NCBI RefSeq assembly: GCF_030285785.1
Contig: NZ_CP127247.1
Location: forward strand, 3,433,501-3,497,500
Source: Parasedimentitalea psychrophila
Lineage (GTDB): Bacteria > Pseudomonadota > Alphaproteobacteria > Rhodobacterales > Rhodobacteraceae
Length of the DNA: 64,000 nt
Reading direction: 5' to 3'
The notes beneath the pieces were generated by a model, which saw only the letters and a list, made by a program, of their open reading frames with translations, ran no database searches and was not told where the DNA came from. Positions 45,001 through 53,450 of the stretch are shown piece by piece (position 1 is the stretch's first letter; every line of letters starts with the position of its first letter). A program made the position numbers and the translations under genes.

Positions 45001-45310
45001 TCACATCAAACCTCCGGCTGGCCTGTAAATGCCGCCCAAGGCGATGTTCAAAGGAACGTAGTCTATCGCCAGGTTACGTCGGTCCAATGCAAGACTGTTT
45101 TCAGCAGCCAAAGAGGATCGTTCGGCGTCCTGCACTTGCAGAAAATTGGCTTCGCCGACCAAAAAATGCTGTCTGGCGAGGACCAGAACTTTGCGTGTCG
45201 CGTCCTCCGCCAATGCTGCCTGTTTAATAGCCCGCTGATGCCGGTGTAAGGCAAACATTGAGTTGCGCACTTCCTCAACGGCAAGCACAACGTCCTTTTC
45301 CCATTCGGCA
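45001..45310 (-). pseudogene. TolC/NodT-type outer-membrane factor, C-terminal remnant
   Basis: Leftward frame EKDVVLAVEEVRNSMFALHRHQRAIKQAALAEDATRKVLVLARQHFLVGEANFLQVQDAERSSLAAENSLALDRRNLAIDYVPLNIALGG matches the last repeat of RND-type outer-membrane lipoproteins. No start; the 5' part is missing past about 45325. It could be the lost outer channel of a pump. Confidence 0.7.
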
Positions 45311-45339
45311 GGCCTTTCTTCTGCAATATTCGCCTACTT

Positions 45340-45686
45340 GGGAAACCAGACCTTCCCTCGTTTCCGCTGCCCGCGCCATTGCAATACCGTTGCTGTCACA
45401 TGAAGGCGATCTGAGCCAGGCGATTGCGGATGCCCTTGGTGTCAGCATGAATCTGATGGAAAAAACCCTTACTGGCGAAGGCACGTCTCTTAATCGCGAA
45501 ATTAAGACCCTGAAGTGCGAGGTTGCTTGCGAATTATTAGCAGACACTAAATCTCCCATCGCAGACGTTGGCGCGAAAATCGGGTATTCAGAACCTGCCA
45601 ATTTTACGCGGTTCTTCAAATCCCAACTTGGAATAACACCAAATCAATATCGAAAAACTAAGAATCATGAGAGCGACGGCAAGTGA
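45340..45686 (+). pseudogene. AraC-family regulator, C-terminal remnant
   Basis: The frame AIADALGVSMNLMEKTLTGEGTSLNREIKTLKCEVACELLADTKSPIADVGAKIGYSEPANFTRFFKSQLGITPNQYRK is the double helix-turn-helix of AraC proteins. The N-terminal sensor is missing; upstream sequence belongs to the TolC remnant on the other strand, so a deletion fused two broken genes near 45325. Confidence 0.7.
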
Positions 45687-45973
45687 GAAAATCACCCCAA
45701 GTCGGCGTTGGACGCTTGCCCAAGGGTCAGATAGTCTACTCTGAATCTGAGATTGTGTTCTTCGGCCCGTTGATCCTTCCAGACGAAAAACCTTGTAGTG
45801 ATTATGCGCGGGATATCTGAGCGAAACTGTGAACTGGTCAGCCTATCGCAGGGCTCAAGGTCTGCATGAACCACGGACGGTTCGCCAAGGCCTTGAGCTG
45901 GCGTGAATAGACGGTGTCGCGGCGATGTAAGCATACCCGCCAACCGTGTGGTTCTTATTTAGGGAGAGAAACA
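45687..45973. other. Gene-free stretch
   Basis: No gene or clear structure seen; GGGAGAG at 45963 serves the next gene. Confidence 0.3.
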
Positions 45974-46348
45974 TTGGACTTAAGCATTCTGGAAATTCTG
46001 ACAGGGGAAGATGGGCTTCCGCAGTTTGATAAAGCATTGGTCAAATTCAGATCTGGGGACCATGCTTTGATTGAAGGAATGCCCAGAATGTCGGCACATG
46101 AGAACTGTAAACTACTGGTTTTCATCGAGTTGGCCCCTGGATTTTCCAGCGAGACGCGATCTACTGATATCGACCAGATGGTAGTGTGCCTATCTGGCAA
46201 GTTGAGCATTTCCACAGATGATGGTGATACCCAAGATCTGGTGCCCGGGAGCGTTGCGCGATTGAGAAAAACAGATTGCTCGACATATACCATGTCCGTT
46301 GCAAGCGACGCGCCAGCACACCTGATGGTCGTTCAACTTGAAGGATAA
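45974..46348 (+). CDS. Cupin-like small protein
   Basis: 124 residues from TTG 45974, chosen because GGGAGAG lies 6 bp upstream; no ATG fits. The central part (VFIELAPGFSSETRSTDIDQMVVCLSGKLSISTDDGDTQDLVPGSVARLRK) is a cupin barrel with the G(X)5-7 and PG turns, but the His ligands of metal cupins are missing. It may be a non-metal cupin or a sensor-like protein. Isolated in a decayed region. Confidence 0.6.
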   Translation: MDLSILEILTGEDGLPQFDKALVKFRSGDHALIEGMPRMSAHENCKLLVFIELAPGFSSETRSTDIDQMVVCLSGKLSISTDDGDTQDLVPGSVARLRKTDCSTYTMSVASDAPAHLMVVQLEG

Positions 46349-46696
46349 AGTGCGTTTTAAATCCCTGCAATGTGATTGCCGGGAACTTCCTCTTGTAATT
46401 GAAGCCCGCAGCGGTCGTTGGTAAACTGCCGGTGCTTAATAATTGCCACGTAGAAGGCGTCCAGCATATCTTTCGGAACCTCGATCCCAAAGCTAGTCTT
46501 TGGTGTTGGCGTGGACGCCCCTACACGACAGCAAGCCCAATATACGGGGCAACTCGATTTATTGACCTTCTGAGGGCGTAACGGGCTTGTTTTGGTGCTT
46601 TGGGTCATCGGCCTCACCGGATTTGAGGAGGTCAGTGACGATCACTGATCCTCACCGGGCATTGGTAGTACTGATCGCGCCCACATCCTGGTGTTT
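46349..46696. other. Decayed region beside an IS remnant
   Basis: A leftward frame at about 46360-46500 (FGIEVPKDMLDAFYVAIIKHRQFTNDRCGLQLQEEVPGNHIAGI) looks like the end of a real protein but has no start and no family I recognise. The rest is the end of an IS5-like element. Confidence 0.35.
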
Positions 46697-47065
46697 TCAC
46701 GCCGGGAACGGATTCAGGCGGTGCAACTGGCCAAGTCGGCGGATGTTGTAGACGAGGTTTTTCATCCCGATTTTGGCCTTGGCCCGCGCCAGGCCGATGG
46801 TTCGCACCAGCGTGCCACCCATGTCGTTCGCCTGCGCGCCGAACACATGCTCGACACGGACACGAACTGAGAATTTCGTCCTGTTGCTTTTCATTGCCTG
46901 TTCGGTCAAAGGCTTGCCTCGTTTTCCCTTGCGATGGATGCGGCTGGTCAGTCCTCTTGCCCTGAGCTTCGCCTCGATTTCTTCCGACCGGTAAGCTGCA
47001 TCTGCCCTGACCCCGGAGGCGGTGTTGCCGCGCATCAGCAACTCGTCCACCGCCTGACTGTCCAC
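46697..47065 (-). pseudogene. IS5-like transposase, C-terminal half
   Basis: Leftward frame DSQAVDELLMRGNTASGVRADAAYRSEEIEAKLRARGLTSRIHRKGKRGKPLTEQAMKSNRTKFSVRVRVEHVFGAQANDMGGTLVRTIGLARAKAKIGMKNLVYNIRRL is the second half of an IS5-group DDE transposase (the final Glu in RVEHVFG). The first half is missing; the break coincides with palindrome copy 11. Confidence 0.8.
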
Positions 47066-47100
47066 TGCCCGACAGTCGAATGCATCGCATTCGATGAGAG
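47063..47100 (-). repeat. Transposase-associated palindrome, copy 11 (diverged)
   Basis: CACTGCCCGACAGTCGAATGC then CATTCGATGAGAG. Inner arms GAATGC/GCATTC are intact and the outer CACTGCCC and GAGAG ends match the family. It lies exactly at the break of the IS5-like transposase. Confidence 0.6.
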
Positions 47101-47154
47101 TGAGGTGCCCCTAGATTTATCGACGCTTTGCTTGGTAATTTTGGAACCAGGGAG

Positions 47155-47290
47155 AGACGTACATAAGTAAGGGAATGCGTTTACGGACGAGTTCAAACGG
47201 GATGCTGTGGTGCAGGTTGTTGAGCGAGGGTACGCGGTCAGTGAAGTTGCTGAACGGTTGGGGATCAGCGCCAGTGGCCAGATTGCAGAC
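47155..47290 (+). pseudogene. IS3-type orfA fragment
   Basis: Plus-strand frame FTDEFKRDAVVQVVERGYAVSEVAERLGIS is the helix-turn-helix start of an IS3-family OrfA. It ends after about 40 codons. One more piece of the IS graveyard at the right end of the island. Confidence 0.7.
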
Positions 47291-47420
47291 AAGGACGAAA
47301 CCGCTCTTGCGGTAGAGGCGCTTGTTGCTCTGGTAGCGAGTCATTTGGACCGTTGATTTTGTGGATGGGCGCGACTGTCGTTGAATTGGGATCTTCTCAA
47401 TCCAGCGACAGGAGGTTTTC

Positions 47421-47654
47421 ATGTCCAATCATTCGACTTCGGTTTCGGGACACCCAACCCGAGGAGACAATAGGTTTTTTACACTGGGCTGCGCCACCGT
47501 GTTCTTGCTACCTATTCTTGCTACTATCCCCGGTGATTGCACCGATTCAAATTTGGCGCCAAACCCGGCTTATCGCACTGTGATGTACGGACTTTCTGGG
47601 GTTTCGCACAATGGTTTTTTTTTGGGGCTGGCGTTGATATTTAAGGCCAGATGA
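47421..47654 (+). CDS. Possible small membrane protein spanning the island end
   Basis: 77 codons from ATG 47421, which has AGGAGG 6 bp upstream. Contains a hydrophobic stretch (FFTLGCATVFLLPILATIP). No family. Its last codons lie on the proposed attR and the first tandem repeat unit, so the C-terminus is set by the junction. It may be a chance frame. Confidence 0.25.
   Translation: MSNHSTSVSGHPTRGDNRFFTLGCATVFLLPILATIPGDCTDSNLAPNPAYRTVMYGLSGVSHNGFFLGLALIFKAR
47636..47648. other. Putative attR core, GATATTTAAGGCC
   Basis: Exact copy of 6531-6543. The sequence to its right, AGATGAAGCCGGGCC, continues the motif broken at the left copy. The core gene pgk ends 128 bp further on. Confidence 0.6.
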
Positions 47655-47734
47655 AGCCGGGCCAGATGAAGCCGGGCCAGATGAAGCCGGACCAGATGAA
47701 GCCGGGCCAGATGAAGCCGGGCCAGATGAAGCCG
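47645..47734 (+). repeat. Six tandem 15-bp units, GGCCAGATGAAGCCG
   Basis: Units start at 47645, 47660, 47675, 47690 (one change, GACC), 47705 and 47720. In the plus frame they would spell repeats of GQMKP. The first unit overlaps attR by 4 bp. It probably arose from the AGATGAAG part of the intergenic motif. Confidence 0.85.
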
Positions 47735-47775
47735 GGGCAGTGGGCTGTGTAGTTGGCCGGGGGTGGTGGCCAGTG

Positions 47776-48966
47776 TTAGCGGCTCAGGGCGGCAACGCCG
47801 GGCAGTGTTTTGCCCTCCATCCATTCCAGAAAGGCACCGCCTGCAGTGGAAATATAGCTGAAATCAGCGGCGACATTGGCCTGGTTGAGGGCGGCAACCG
47901 TATCACCTCCGCCTGCGACGCTGATCAGGTCGCCGGATTTGGTCAGTGCGGCGGCCTGTTGAGCGGCGGCTGTGGTGGCACCGTCAAAGGGCGGTAGCTC
48001 GAATGCGCCCATGGGACCGTTCCAGATCAGAGTTTTGGCGGTGGCCAATATGGCAGCCATGGCGGCGACGGTGGCGGGGCCGGCATCCAGGATCATCGCA
48101 TCCGCCGGGCAGGCATCGGCGGCGACGGTTTCATTGTCAGCACCGGCTTTGAATTCGCGGGCCACCACGATGTCGCTGGGCAGCAGGATCTGGCAGCCGG
48201 TGGTCTTGGCCTTGGCCATGATGGCGAGGGCAGTGTCGGTCAACTCATGTTCGCACAGGGATTTGCCAACCGCGTGGCCCTGGGCTGCGAGGAAGGTATT
48301 GGCCATGCCGCCGCCGATCACCAGGTGATCCACCTTTTCCACCAGATTGCCGAGCAGGTCCAGTTTGGACGACACTTTGGCACCGCCGACAACGGCCACC
48401 AGGGGCCGCTTGGGCTGAGCCAGTGCGCGCTCAAGCGCCGAGAGTTCGGCCTGCATCAGGCGGCCGGCACAGGCGGGCAGCAAATGGGCCAGGCCTTCGG
48501 TTGAGGCATGGGCGCGGTGGGCGGCGGAGAAGGCATCGTTGCAGTAGATGTCACCAAGCTGCGCCATCTCGGCGGCCAGAGCCGGGTCATTGCTTTCTTC
48601 GCCGCTATGGAAGCGGGTGTTTTCCAGCAGCAGAATCTGACCGGGTTGCAGGGCTGCAATGGCGGCCTGGGCGGCAGGGCCGCGGCAGTCGGCGCAAAAG
48701 ACCACCGGCGCGCCAAAGGCTTCCGCCAGCACGGGTTGCAGTGGCAGCAGGGACATCTCGGGCACCACCTGGCCCTTGGGTCGGCCAAAATGCGCCAATA
48801 GGATCGGGGTGCCGCCCTGTGCCAGAATATCGCTGACAGAGGGCACTACACGGCGGATGCGGCTGTCGTCGCTGACCTGTCCGTTTTCCATCGGTACGTT
48901 GATATCAACGCGCAGCAACACTTTTTTGCCTGCCAGTTCCATATCGTCCAGCGTGTTCCAGCCCAT
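47776..48966 (-). CDS. pgk: Phosphoglycerate kinase
   Basis: 396 residues, normal size. Converts 1,3-bisphosphoglycerate and ADP to 3-phosphoglycerate and ATP. Substrate-binding motif [28 protein letters not shown] at the N-terminus, [14 protein letters not shown], the hinge [12 protein letters not shown], and the C-terminal nucleotide site [15 protein letters not shown] and [20 protein letters not shown] precedes the ATG. It is the first core gene right of the island. Confidence 0.96.
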   Translation of the reverse strand: MGWNTLDDMELAGKKVLLRVDINVPMENGQVSDDSRIRRVVPSVSDILAQGGTPILLAHFGRPKGQVVPEMSLLPLQPVLAEAFGAPVVFCADCRGPAAQAAIAALQPGQILLLENTRFHSGEESNDPALAAEMAQLGDIYCNDAFSAAHRAHASTEGLAHLLPACAGRLMQAELSALERALAQPKRPLVAVVGGAKVSSKLDLLGNLVEKVDHLVIGGGMANTFLAAQGHAVGKSLCEHELTDTALAIMAKAKTTGCQILLPSDIVVAREFKAGADNETVAADACPADAMILDAGPATVAAMAAILATAKTLIWNGPMGAFELPPFDGATTAAAQQAAALTKSGDLISVAGGGDTVAALNQANVAADFSYISTAGGAFLEWMEGKTLPGVAALSR

Positions 48967-49098
48967 GTGTGTCTCCTCTGAAAACCTATGTCAGTCTGTG
49001 GTTTATGTCAGGGCTTTTGGCTGTGAGGTCAATGCCCCTTGGCAATTGGCGGCGCGCAGATTAATTGTCGGCGCAATCAGTTAAGTCAGGAGAGCCAA

Positions 49099-49605
49099 AT
49101 GGCCGAGATCAAAGATCCAGAAAACACCATCATCATTGAGCTGACAGGCGGCAATGTTGTTATCGAGCTGCTGTCGGATGTTGCGCCGCAACACTGCGAG
49201 CGGATGAAAGAGCTGACCCGCAGTGGTGCTTATAACAATGTTTGCTTTCACCGGGTGATCGACGGTTTCATGGCGCAGACCGGCGATGTGGCCAATGGCA
49301 ACATGGAAGAGGGTTTCAACCTGCGCAGTGCGGGCACTGGTGGGTCTGAACTGCCGGATCTGCCGGCCGAATTTTCCAAGCTGCCGCATGACCGTGGCAC
49401 CATTGGTGCGGCCCGTTCGGCCAACCCGAACAGCGCCAACTCGCAGTTTTTCATCAACTTTGGCGACAACCATTTCCTGAACAACCAGTACACGGTCTAT
49501 GGCCGGGTAATTGAAGGCATGGAACACGTGGATACCATCGTGCGCGGTGAGCCACCTACCGATCCGGATCGGATGATCTCGGTCAAGGTGGCTGCGGATG
49601 CTTAA
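49099..49605 (+). CDS. Cyclophilin-type peptidyl-prolyl isomerase, cytoplasmic
   Basis: 168 residues from ATG 49099 (CAGGAG upstream). Core motifs VCFHRVIDGFMAQTGDV, SANSQFFINFGDNHFLNNQYTVYGRVIEG are those of bacterial PpiB-type cyclophilins; the active Arg is in FHRVI. No signal peptide, so it acts in the cytoplasm. The end overlaps the next cyclophilin by 8 bp. Confidence 0.93.
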   Translation: MAEIKDPENTIIIELTGGNVVIELLSDVAPQHCERMKELTRSGAYNNVCFHRVIDGFMAQTGDVANGNMEEGFNLRSAGTGGSELPDLPAEFSKLPHDRGTIGAARSANPNSANSQFFINFGDNHFLNNQYTVYGRVIEGMEHVDTIVRGEPPTDPDRMISVKVAADA

Positions 49606-50146
49606 GTTAGCAGCGGCGATTGCCCTGTTGGCCAGCCCGGCGCTGGCCTCGGGCATTGAGATCACCATTGCGGGTGAAGGTGCCAACGGTAAGGTTGTGA
49701 TCGACCTGCTGGAGGATGTCGCACCCAAGCATGTGGCGCAGATCACCGCGCTGGCGGCGGACGGCAAATATGACGGGGTGGTGTTCCACCGTGTTATTGA
49801 TGGCTTTATGGCGCAGACCGGTGACGTGCAGTATGGTCTTGAGGGCCAGGACATGAGCCGGGCCGGAACCGGCGGATCTGATCTGGGCAATATCGACGCC
49901 GAGTTCTCGGATCTGCCGTTTGATGCGGGCGTTGTCGGCATGGCACGCAGCCAGAACCCCAACAGTGCCAACTCGCAGTTCTTTATCATGTTTGATGCCG
50001 GGCACTTCCTGAACGGGCAATATACCGTTGTGGGTCGGGTCACCGAAGGCATGGATGTGGTCAATGCGATCAAGCTGGGGCGGGGCCAGAATGGCTCGGT
50101 TGTTGGCGCGCCGGATGTGATGAAAACGGTCACTGTGACCGACTAA
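49598..50146 (+). CDS. Cyclophilin-type peptidyl-prolyl isomerase, periplasmic
   Basis: 182 residues with a signal peptide (MLKLAAAIALLASPALA), then a cyclophilin domain nearly parallel to its neighbour (VVFHRVIDGFMAQTGDVQYG, SANSQFFIMFDAGHFLNGQYTVVGRV). It is the exported paralogue in a translationally coupled pair. Confidence 0.92.
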   Translation: MLKLAAAIALLASPALASGIEITIAGEGANGKVVIDLLEDVAPKHVAQITALAADGKYDGVVFHRVIDGFMAQTGDVQYGLEGQDMSRAGTGGSDLGNIDAEFSDLPFDAGVVGMARSQNPNSANSQFFIMFDAGHFLNGQYTVVGRVTEGMDVVNAIKLGRGQNGSVVGAPDVMKTVTVTD

Positions 50147-50188
50147 ACTGCCCGGCCTTCCTTTTGGGGGAAGGTCTGCCGTTTAAAT

Positions 50189-50220
50189 CGTGAGCAGCCG
50201 ACGGTCGTCGGCTGCTCACG
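50189..50220. terminator. Long perfect hairpin after the cyclophilin pair
   Basis: Fourteen-bp perfect stem CGTGAGCAGCCGAC/GTCGGCTGCTCACG with loop GGTC, 43 bp after the stop. It lacks a T-run. A second, smaller hairpin (CCTTCC/GGAAGG) lies just before it. Confidence 0.55.
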
Positions 50221-50282
50221 TCATTGTTGGGTGCGTGTTACCCTGCAACAGCGCATTCTACCCCTGAGACTGGGGGCGTAGG

Positions 50283-51254
50283 ATGGCAATCAGATCCATT
50301 TTGAGTATAGCACTGATTTGGCTGGGCAGCTTTGTTGCGGCTGATCCTGAACAGTGGCAGCGGCAATGGCCGCATACAGATTTCTCCAGAACAAATGTGC
50401 GCGATTGGGCTGAAATCCTATCGGGGGGACCGCCCAGGGATGGCATTCCGGCGCTGAGTAATCCCGAGTTCATTCGGGTTGGCAAAGAACGTGGCATTGG
50501 TCCGCGTGAGCCGGTGATCACCGTTGAAATGACCGGACAGGTGGCGCGGGCTTATCCGCTGCGGTATCTGACCTGGCATGAAATCGTCAATGACCGTATT
50601 GGCGGTGTTCCGGTGGCGGTGACGTTTTGCCCTCTGTGTAATTCAGCGATGACTTTCGATCGGCGCACTGCGGCCGGGGTGCTGGAGTTTGGGGTGTCTG
50701 GCAAGCTGCGTAACTCGGACATGATCATGTTTGATCGCGAGACCGAGAGCTGGTGGCAGCAGGCGATCGGGCAGGGAATTGTCGGCGAGATGACCGGGGT
50801 CACGCTGAAGACGCTGCCCAGCTGGATGGAAAGCTGGCAGGAGTTTGTTGAGCGCAACCCTGATGGCCTGGTGATGGCCGAGCCCGGCTATAACCGCGCT
50901 TATGGGCGCAATCCGTATCGGGGCTATGACAGTTCTGCGCGGCCGTTCTTGTACAATGGCGAGATGCCGCCGCATGGTATCTCGCCATTGGCGCGGGTGG
51001 TGCGGGTCGGTACCCGCGCCTGGCCGTTGCAGCGATTGGCTGAACTGGGTGAGCTGCGCGAGGGGGGGGTGGTGATCTCCTGGCGCGCCGGGCAGGCCTC
51101 GGCACTGGATAGCGGACAGATTGGCAAAGGCCGGGATGTGGGGTCAATCCGGGTGCGGGACCGGCGGGGGCGCGATCTGGCCCATGACGTGATGTTTGCC
51201 TTTGCCTATCACGCATTTTGGCCGGATGGGCGTTGGATGCTGGGCGGCGAATGA
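50283..51254 (+). CDS. DUF3179-domain exported protein
   Basis: 323 residues. Signal peptide MAIRSILSIALIWLGSFVAA. DUF3179 core: ILSGGPPRDGIPALSNPEF, YPLRYLTWHEIVNDRIGGVPVAVTFCPLCNSAMTFDRR (CPLC like a thiol or metal site) and FDRETESWWQQAIGQGIVGEMTG. Function unknown; the fold is found in many marine bacteria. Downstream of it lies a clear terminator. Confidence 0.85.
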   Translation: MAIRSILSIALIWLGSFVAADPEQWQRQWPHTDFSRTNVRDWAEILSGGPPRDGIPALSNPEFIRVGKERGIGPREPVITVEMTGQVARAYPLRYLTWHEIVNDRIGGVPVAVTFCPLCNSAMTFDRRTAAGVLEFGVSGKLRNSDMIMFDRETESWWQQAIGQGIVGEMTGVTLKTLPSWMESWQEFVERNPDGLVMAEPGYNRAYGRNPYRGYDSSARPFLYNGEMPPHGISPLARVVRVGTRAWPLQRLAELGELREGGVVISWRAGQASALDSGQIGKGRDVGSIRVRDRRGRDLAHDVMFAFAYHAFWPDGRWMLGGE

Positions 51255-51302
51255 GGGCGCTGGTGCCTGCGCGTGTTGGATCGGCTGTTGATTGCCTAAA
51301 AA

Positions 51303-51331
51303 AACGCCGTCGGAGAGTTCCGGCGGCGTTT
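51303..51331. terminator. Bidirectional terminator between DUF3179 and bactofilin genes
   Basis: Stem AACGCCG..CGG/CCG..CGGCGTT with loop AGAGTT, A-run left and T-run right. It separates convergent genes. Confidence 0.8.
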
Positions 51332-51370
51332 TAGAATGTGAGGTCCGGATGGTCAGATCCGCGGGCGCTG

Positions 51371-51892
51371 TCAGCCCTTGGGCCTGGCGGCGGCCGGCGC
51401 GGCGGCGGCTGGTGCGGCGGTCTTAGGGGCCGTGCGGCCGGGGTTCAGCGGATCGTCCTGACGTTGAACAGAGCCTTCGAAGTGGGCGCCGCTTTCGATG
51501 GCGATGGTCTTGTGGATGATGTCACCCTCAACCCGCGCCGAGGCCGTCAGGCGGACCTTGAGACCGCGTACCCGACCAACAATACGGCCGTTGATGACCA
51601 CATCATCGGCGATCACTTCGCCTTTGATGGTGGCGGATTCGCCAATGGTCAGCAGATGAGCGCGAATATCGCCATCGACGGTGCCTTCGACCTGAATGTC
51701 CCCCGTGGTCTTCATGTTGCCAGTCACATGCAGGTCAGAAGACAAAATGGAGACCGGCGGTTTGGCCTTGGGGGCGCTGGCCCGGAAATCGCTTGGTGCC
51801 GGCGCGGCAGGGGTCGAAGACGGAACCGAGGATGTCGGTTTGGCTTCGGGGGTTTTAGCGCTGGGTTCGTTGATTTTGCTTTTAGAAAACAT
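51371..51892 (-). CDS. Bactofilin
   Basis: 173 residues. Disordered Pro/Ala-rich N-terminus (about 1-45), a beta-helix core (ILSSDLHVTGNMKTTGDIQVEGTVDGDIRAHLLTIGESATIKGEVIADDVVINGRIVGRVRGLKVRLTASARVEGDIIHKTIAIESGAHFEGSV) and an Ala/Pro tail. It overlaps the upstream M23 peptidase gene by 11 bp. Bactofilin-M23 pairs are widely conserved; the filament is thought to localise the peptidase. Confidence 0.9.
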   Translation of the reverse strand: MFSKSKINEPSAKTPEAKPTSSVPSSTPAAPAPSDFRASAPKAKPPVSILSSDLHVTGNMKTTGDIQVEGTVDGDIRAHLLTIGESATIKGEVIADDVVINGRIVGRVRGLKVRLTASARVEGDIIHKTIAIESGAHFEGSVQRQDDPLNPGRTAPKTAAPAAAAPAAARPKG

Positions 51893-53324
51893 TGCGTGCA
51901 GCCTTGATATAGATCATCGGGTTAACTGGGTTTCCATTGACCCTAACCTCATAGTGGAGGTGGGTCCCGGTGGACCGTCCGGTGTTACCCATATCACTGA
52001 TGTGATCGCCGCGCGAGACATTTTGGCCGACGCGGACGCGGATGTTGGAGTTATGGGCATATCGTGTTTCGATGCCAAAGGCATGGCGGATGGTGACCAG
52101 CTTGCCGTAGCCGGATTGCCAGCCCGCATGGGTGATAACACCATCGGCGGTGGCGAATATGTCGGTGCCGCTACGGCCGGCAAAATCTGATCCCTTGTGC
52201 AGCCGACGACCGCCCGTTTTGGGGTCGCGGCGATAACCGTAGCCCGAGCTCTGCCGCACCGCACCCAGATTGACCGGGGCGGCAAAGGGCGCCTGTTGGG
52301 CAGCAATGCGATAGAGGTTCAGCTGGTCCATCTGATTGAGCAGAAGATTGGCGCGCATCTCATCCGCGGTGGGTTCTTCACCGCGGGTGGACAGGGAAAA
52401 AGGGTCAAGCGGACCGCCCTGACCGCTATATCCGCGCCGCACCTGTTCCAGGATACGATCGGTGGGCATTCCGGCCGAGCGGAACATTTTGTCGAGCGGT
52501 TCAACCGAAATCACCATCGCCTCTTCGAGCTGGCGGAAAATCTGGTCGTTGCGGTCATCCATCAGCCGGATTTCCAGCTCTAGCGCGTCACGGGCATCCA
52601 AGGCCGTCTGGGCGTCAGCCAGGATCTGATCGCGCTCAAGCGCGGTTTCAGCCAGCACCGTTGCGACAAAATCCATCTGCGCCGGTGCTGCGGAGGCCTG
52701 GGCCTGGGCCTGAGTGTCTGTGTCACTATGGTCTTGCAGTTGGGCCAGCTGCACCACGGCGGCCTTGCGGTCCTGCATGGTTTTGCGCAGCGTGGTCTGG
52801 ATCACTTCGATGCCGGTTTCCAGCTCGTGGCGACGGGTTTCCGACGCCAGAATTTCAGATTGCATCACCGAGATCTGGGTCAGTGCCGCATTGAAGCGGT
52901 CCTGAGCGGCCAGCGCTTCGACGGCCCGGGAATCGCGTTCTATGGAGAGCGCGTTCAACCGTTCACGATAGGTCTCCTGATCGCGTTTGGCCTGTTCGCG
53001 GAAATTGCCCGAGCCAATGCTGTCCATCAGCACAATGGCGGTGGCGACGATGCCCCAGGCGACAATGACGCAGGTGCCGGCCACCGCAACCAACTGGGTT
53101 TCAGGCCGCAGCCGGATAAAGCGCGTATCGGTGTCAGATTTCAGGAAAACGCGCCGTTCGGGGAAGCGCCGCTCCAGAAAGCCGTGAATTTTTATAGCCA
53201 GACGTGTGCGCACGCGCTGATCCTTGTTCCATCCCAACACAAAGGGTCCGCTGCCTGTCTGCGGCCGCCCCCTCGACGCCAATGAATAGCCAGCCGCAAG
53301 AGATTGGGCAAGTCTATTGACCAA
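51882..53324 (-). CDS. M23-family (LytM) peptidoglycan hydrolase with membrane anchor
   Basis: 480 residues if the TTG at 53324 is used; no nearby ATG fits. A membrane helix at about 80-100 (LVAVAGTCVIVAWGIVATAIVL), a long coiled coil (about 110-290) and a C-terminal M23 domain. All four zinc ligands are present: H376 and D380 in HKGSDFAG, H424 in RYAHN, and H457 in HLHYEV (H455 the catalytic His). It cuts peptide cross-links. It is cotranscribed with the bactofilin gene. Confidence 0.88.
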   Translation of the reverse strand: MVNRLAQSLAAGYSLASRGRPQTGSGPFVLGWNKDQRVRTRLAIKIHGFLERRFPERRVFLKSDTDTRFIRLRPETQLVAVAGTCVIVAWGIVATAIVLMDSIGSGNFREQAKRDQETYRERLNALSIERDSRAVEALAAQDRFNAALTQISVMQSEILASETRRHELETGIEVIQTTLRKTMQDRKAAVVQLAQLQDHSDTDTQAQAQASAAPAQMDFVATVLAETALERDQILADAQTALDARDALELEIRLMDDRNDQIFRQLEEAMVISVEPLDKMFRSAGMPTDRILEQVRRGYSGQGGPLDPFSLSTRGEEPTADEMRANLLLNQMDQLNLYRIAAQQAPFAAPVNLGAVRQSSGYGYRRDPKTGGRRLHKGSDFAGRSGTDIFATADGVITHAGWQSGYGKLVTIRHAFGIETRYAHNSNIRVRVGQNVSRGDHISDMGNTGRSTGTHLHYEVRVNGNPVNPMIYIKAARNVF

Positions 53325-53450
53325 TTGCGCCGTTGTCTGGGCGGCGACCGGCAGTCATGGGCAACAACCCGCCGACAGTGCGCAGGCCAGTGCGGGCGGG
53401 GGCGGGCTAGTCCTTTGTCTCGCGGCGGCGAGGACCAACCGGATCTTCTG

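Larger units (their letters stand above)
6531..47648. mobile_element. 41-kb integrated genomic island (prophage-derived mosaic)
   Basis: Bounded by identical 13-bp repeats (6531-6543 and 47636-47648) between core genes ftsB and pgk. A tyrosine integrase lies 150 bp inside the left repeat, as expected for site-specific integration. All prophage-type genes and all but one of the insertion sequences in the window fall inside, and all clearly housekeeping genes fall outside. Boundaries are inferred from the repeats, the integrase position and the rejoined flank; no comparison with an empty site was possible. Confidence 0.65.

Noticed and set aside
47645-47734. Possible CRISPR-like array
   Set aside because: Units are contiguous 15-mers without spacers; a simple tandem repeat. 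No cas genes occur in the window.
49081-50133. 350-codon open frame antisense to the two cyclophilins
   Set aside because: Shadow of two well-supported genes with signal and overlap.
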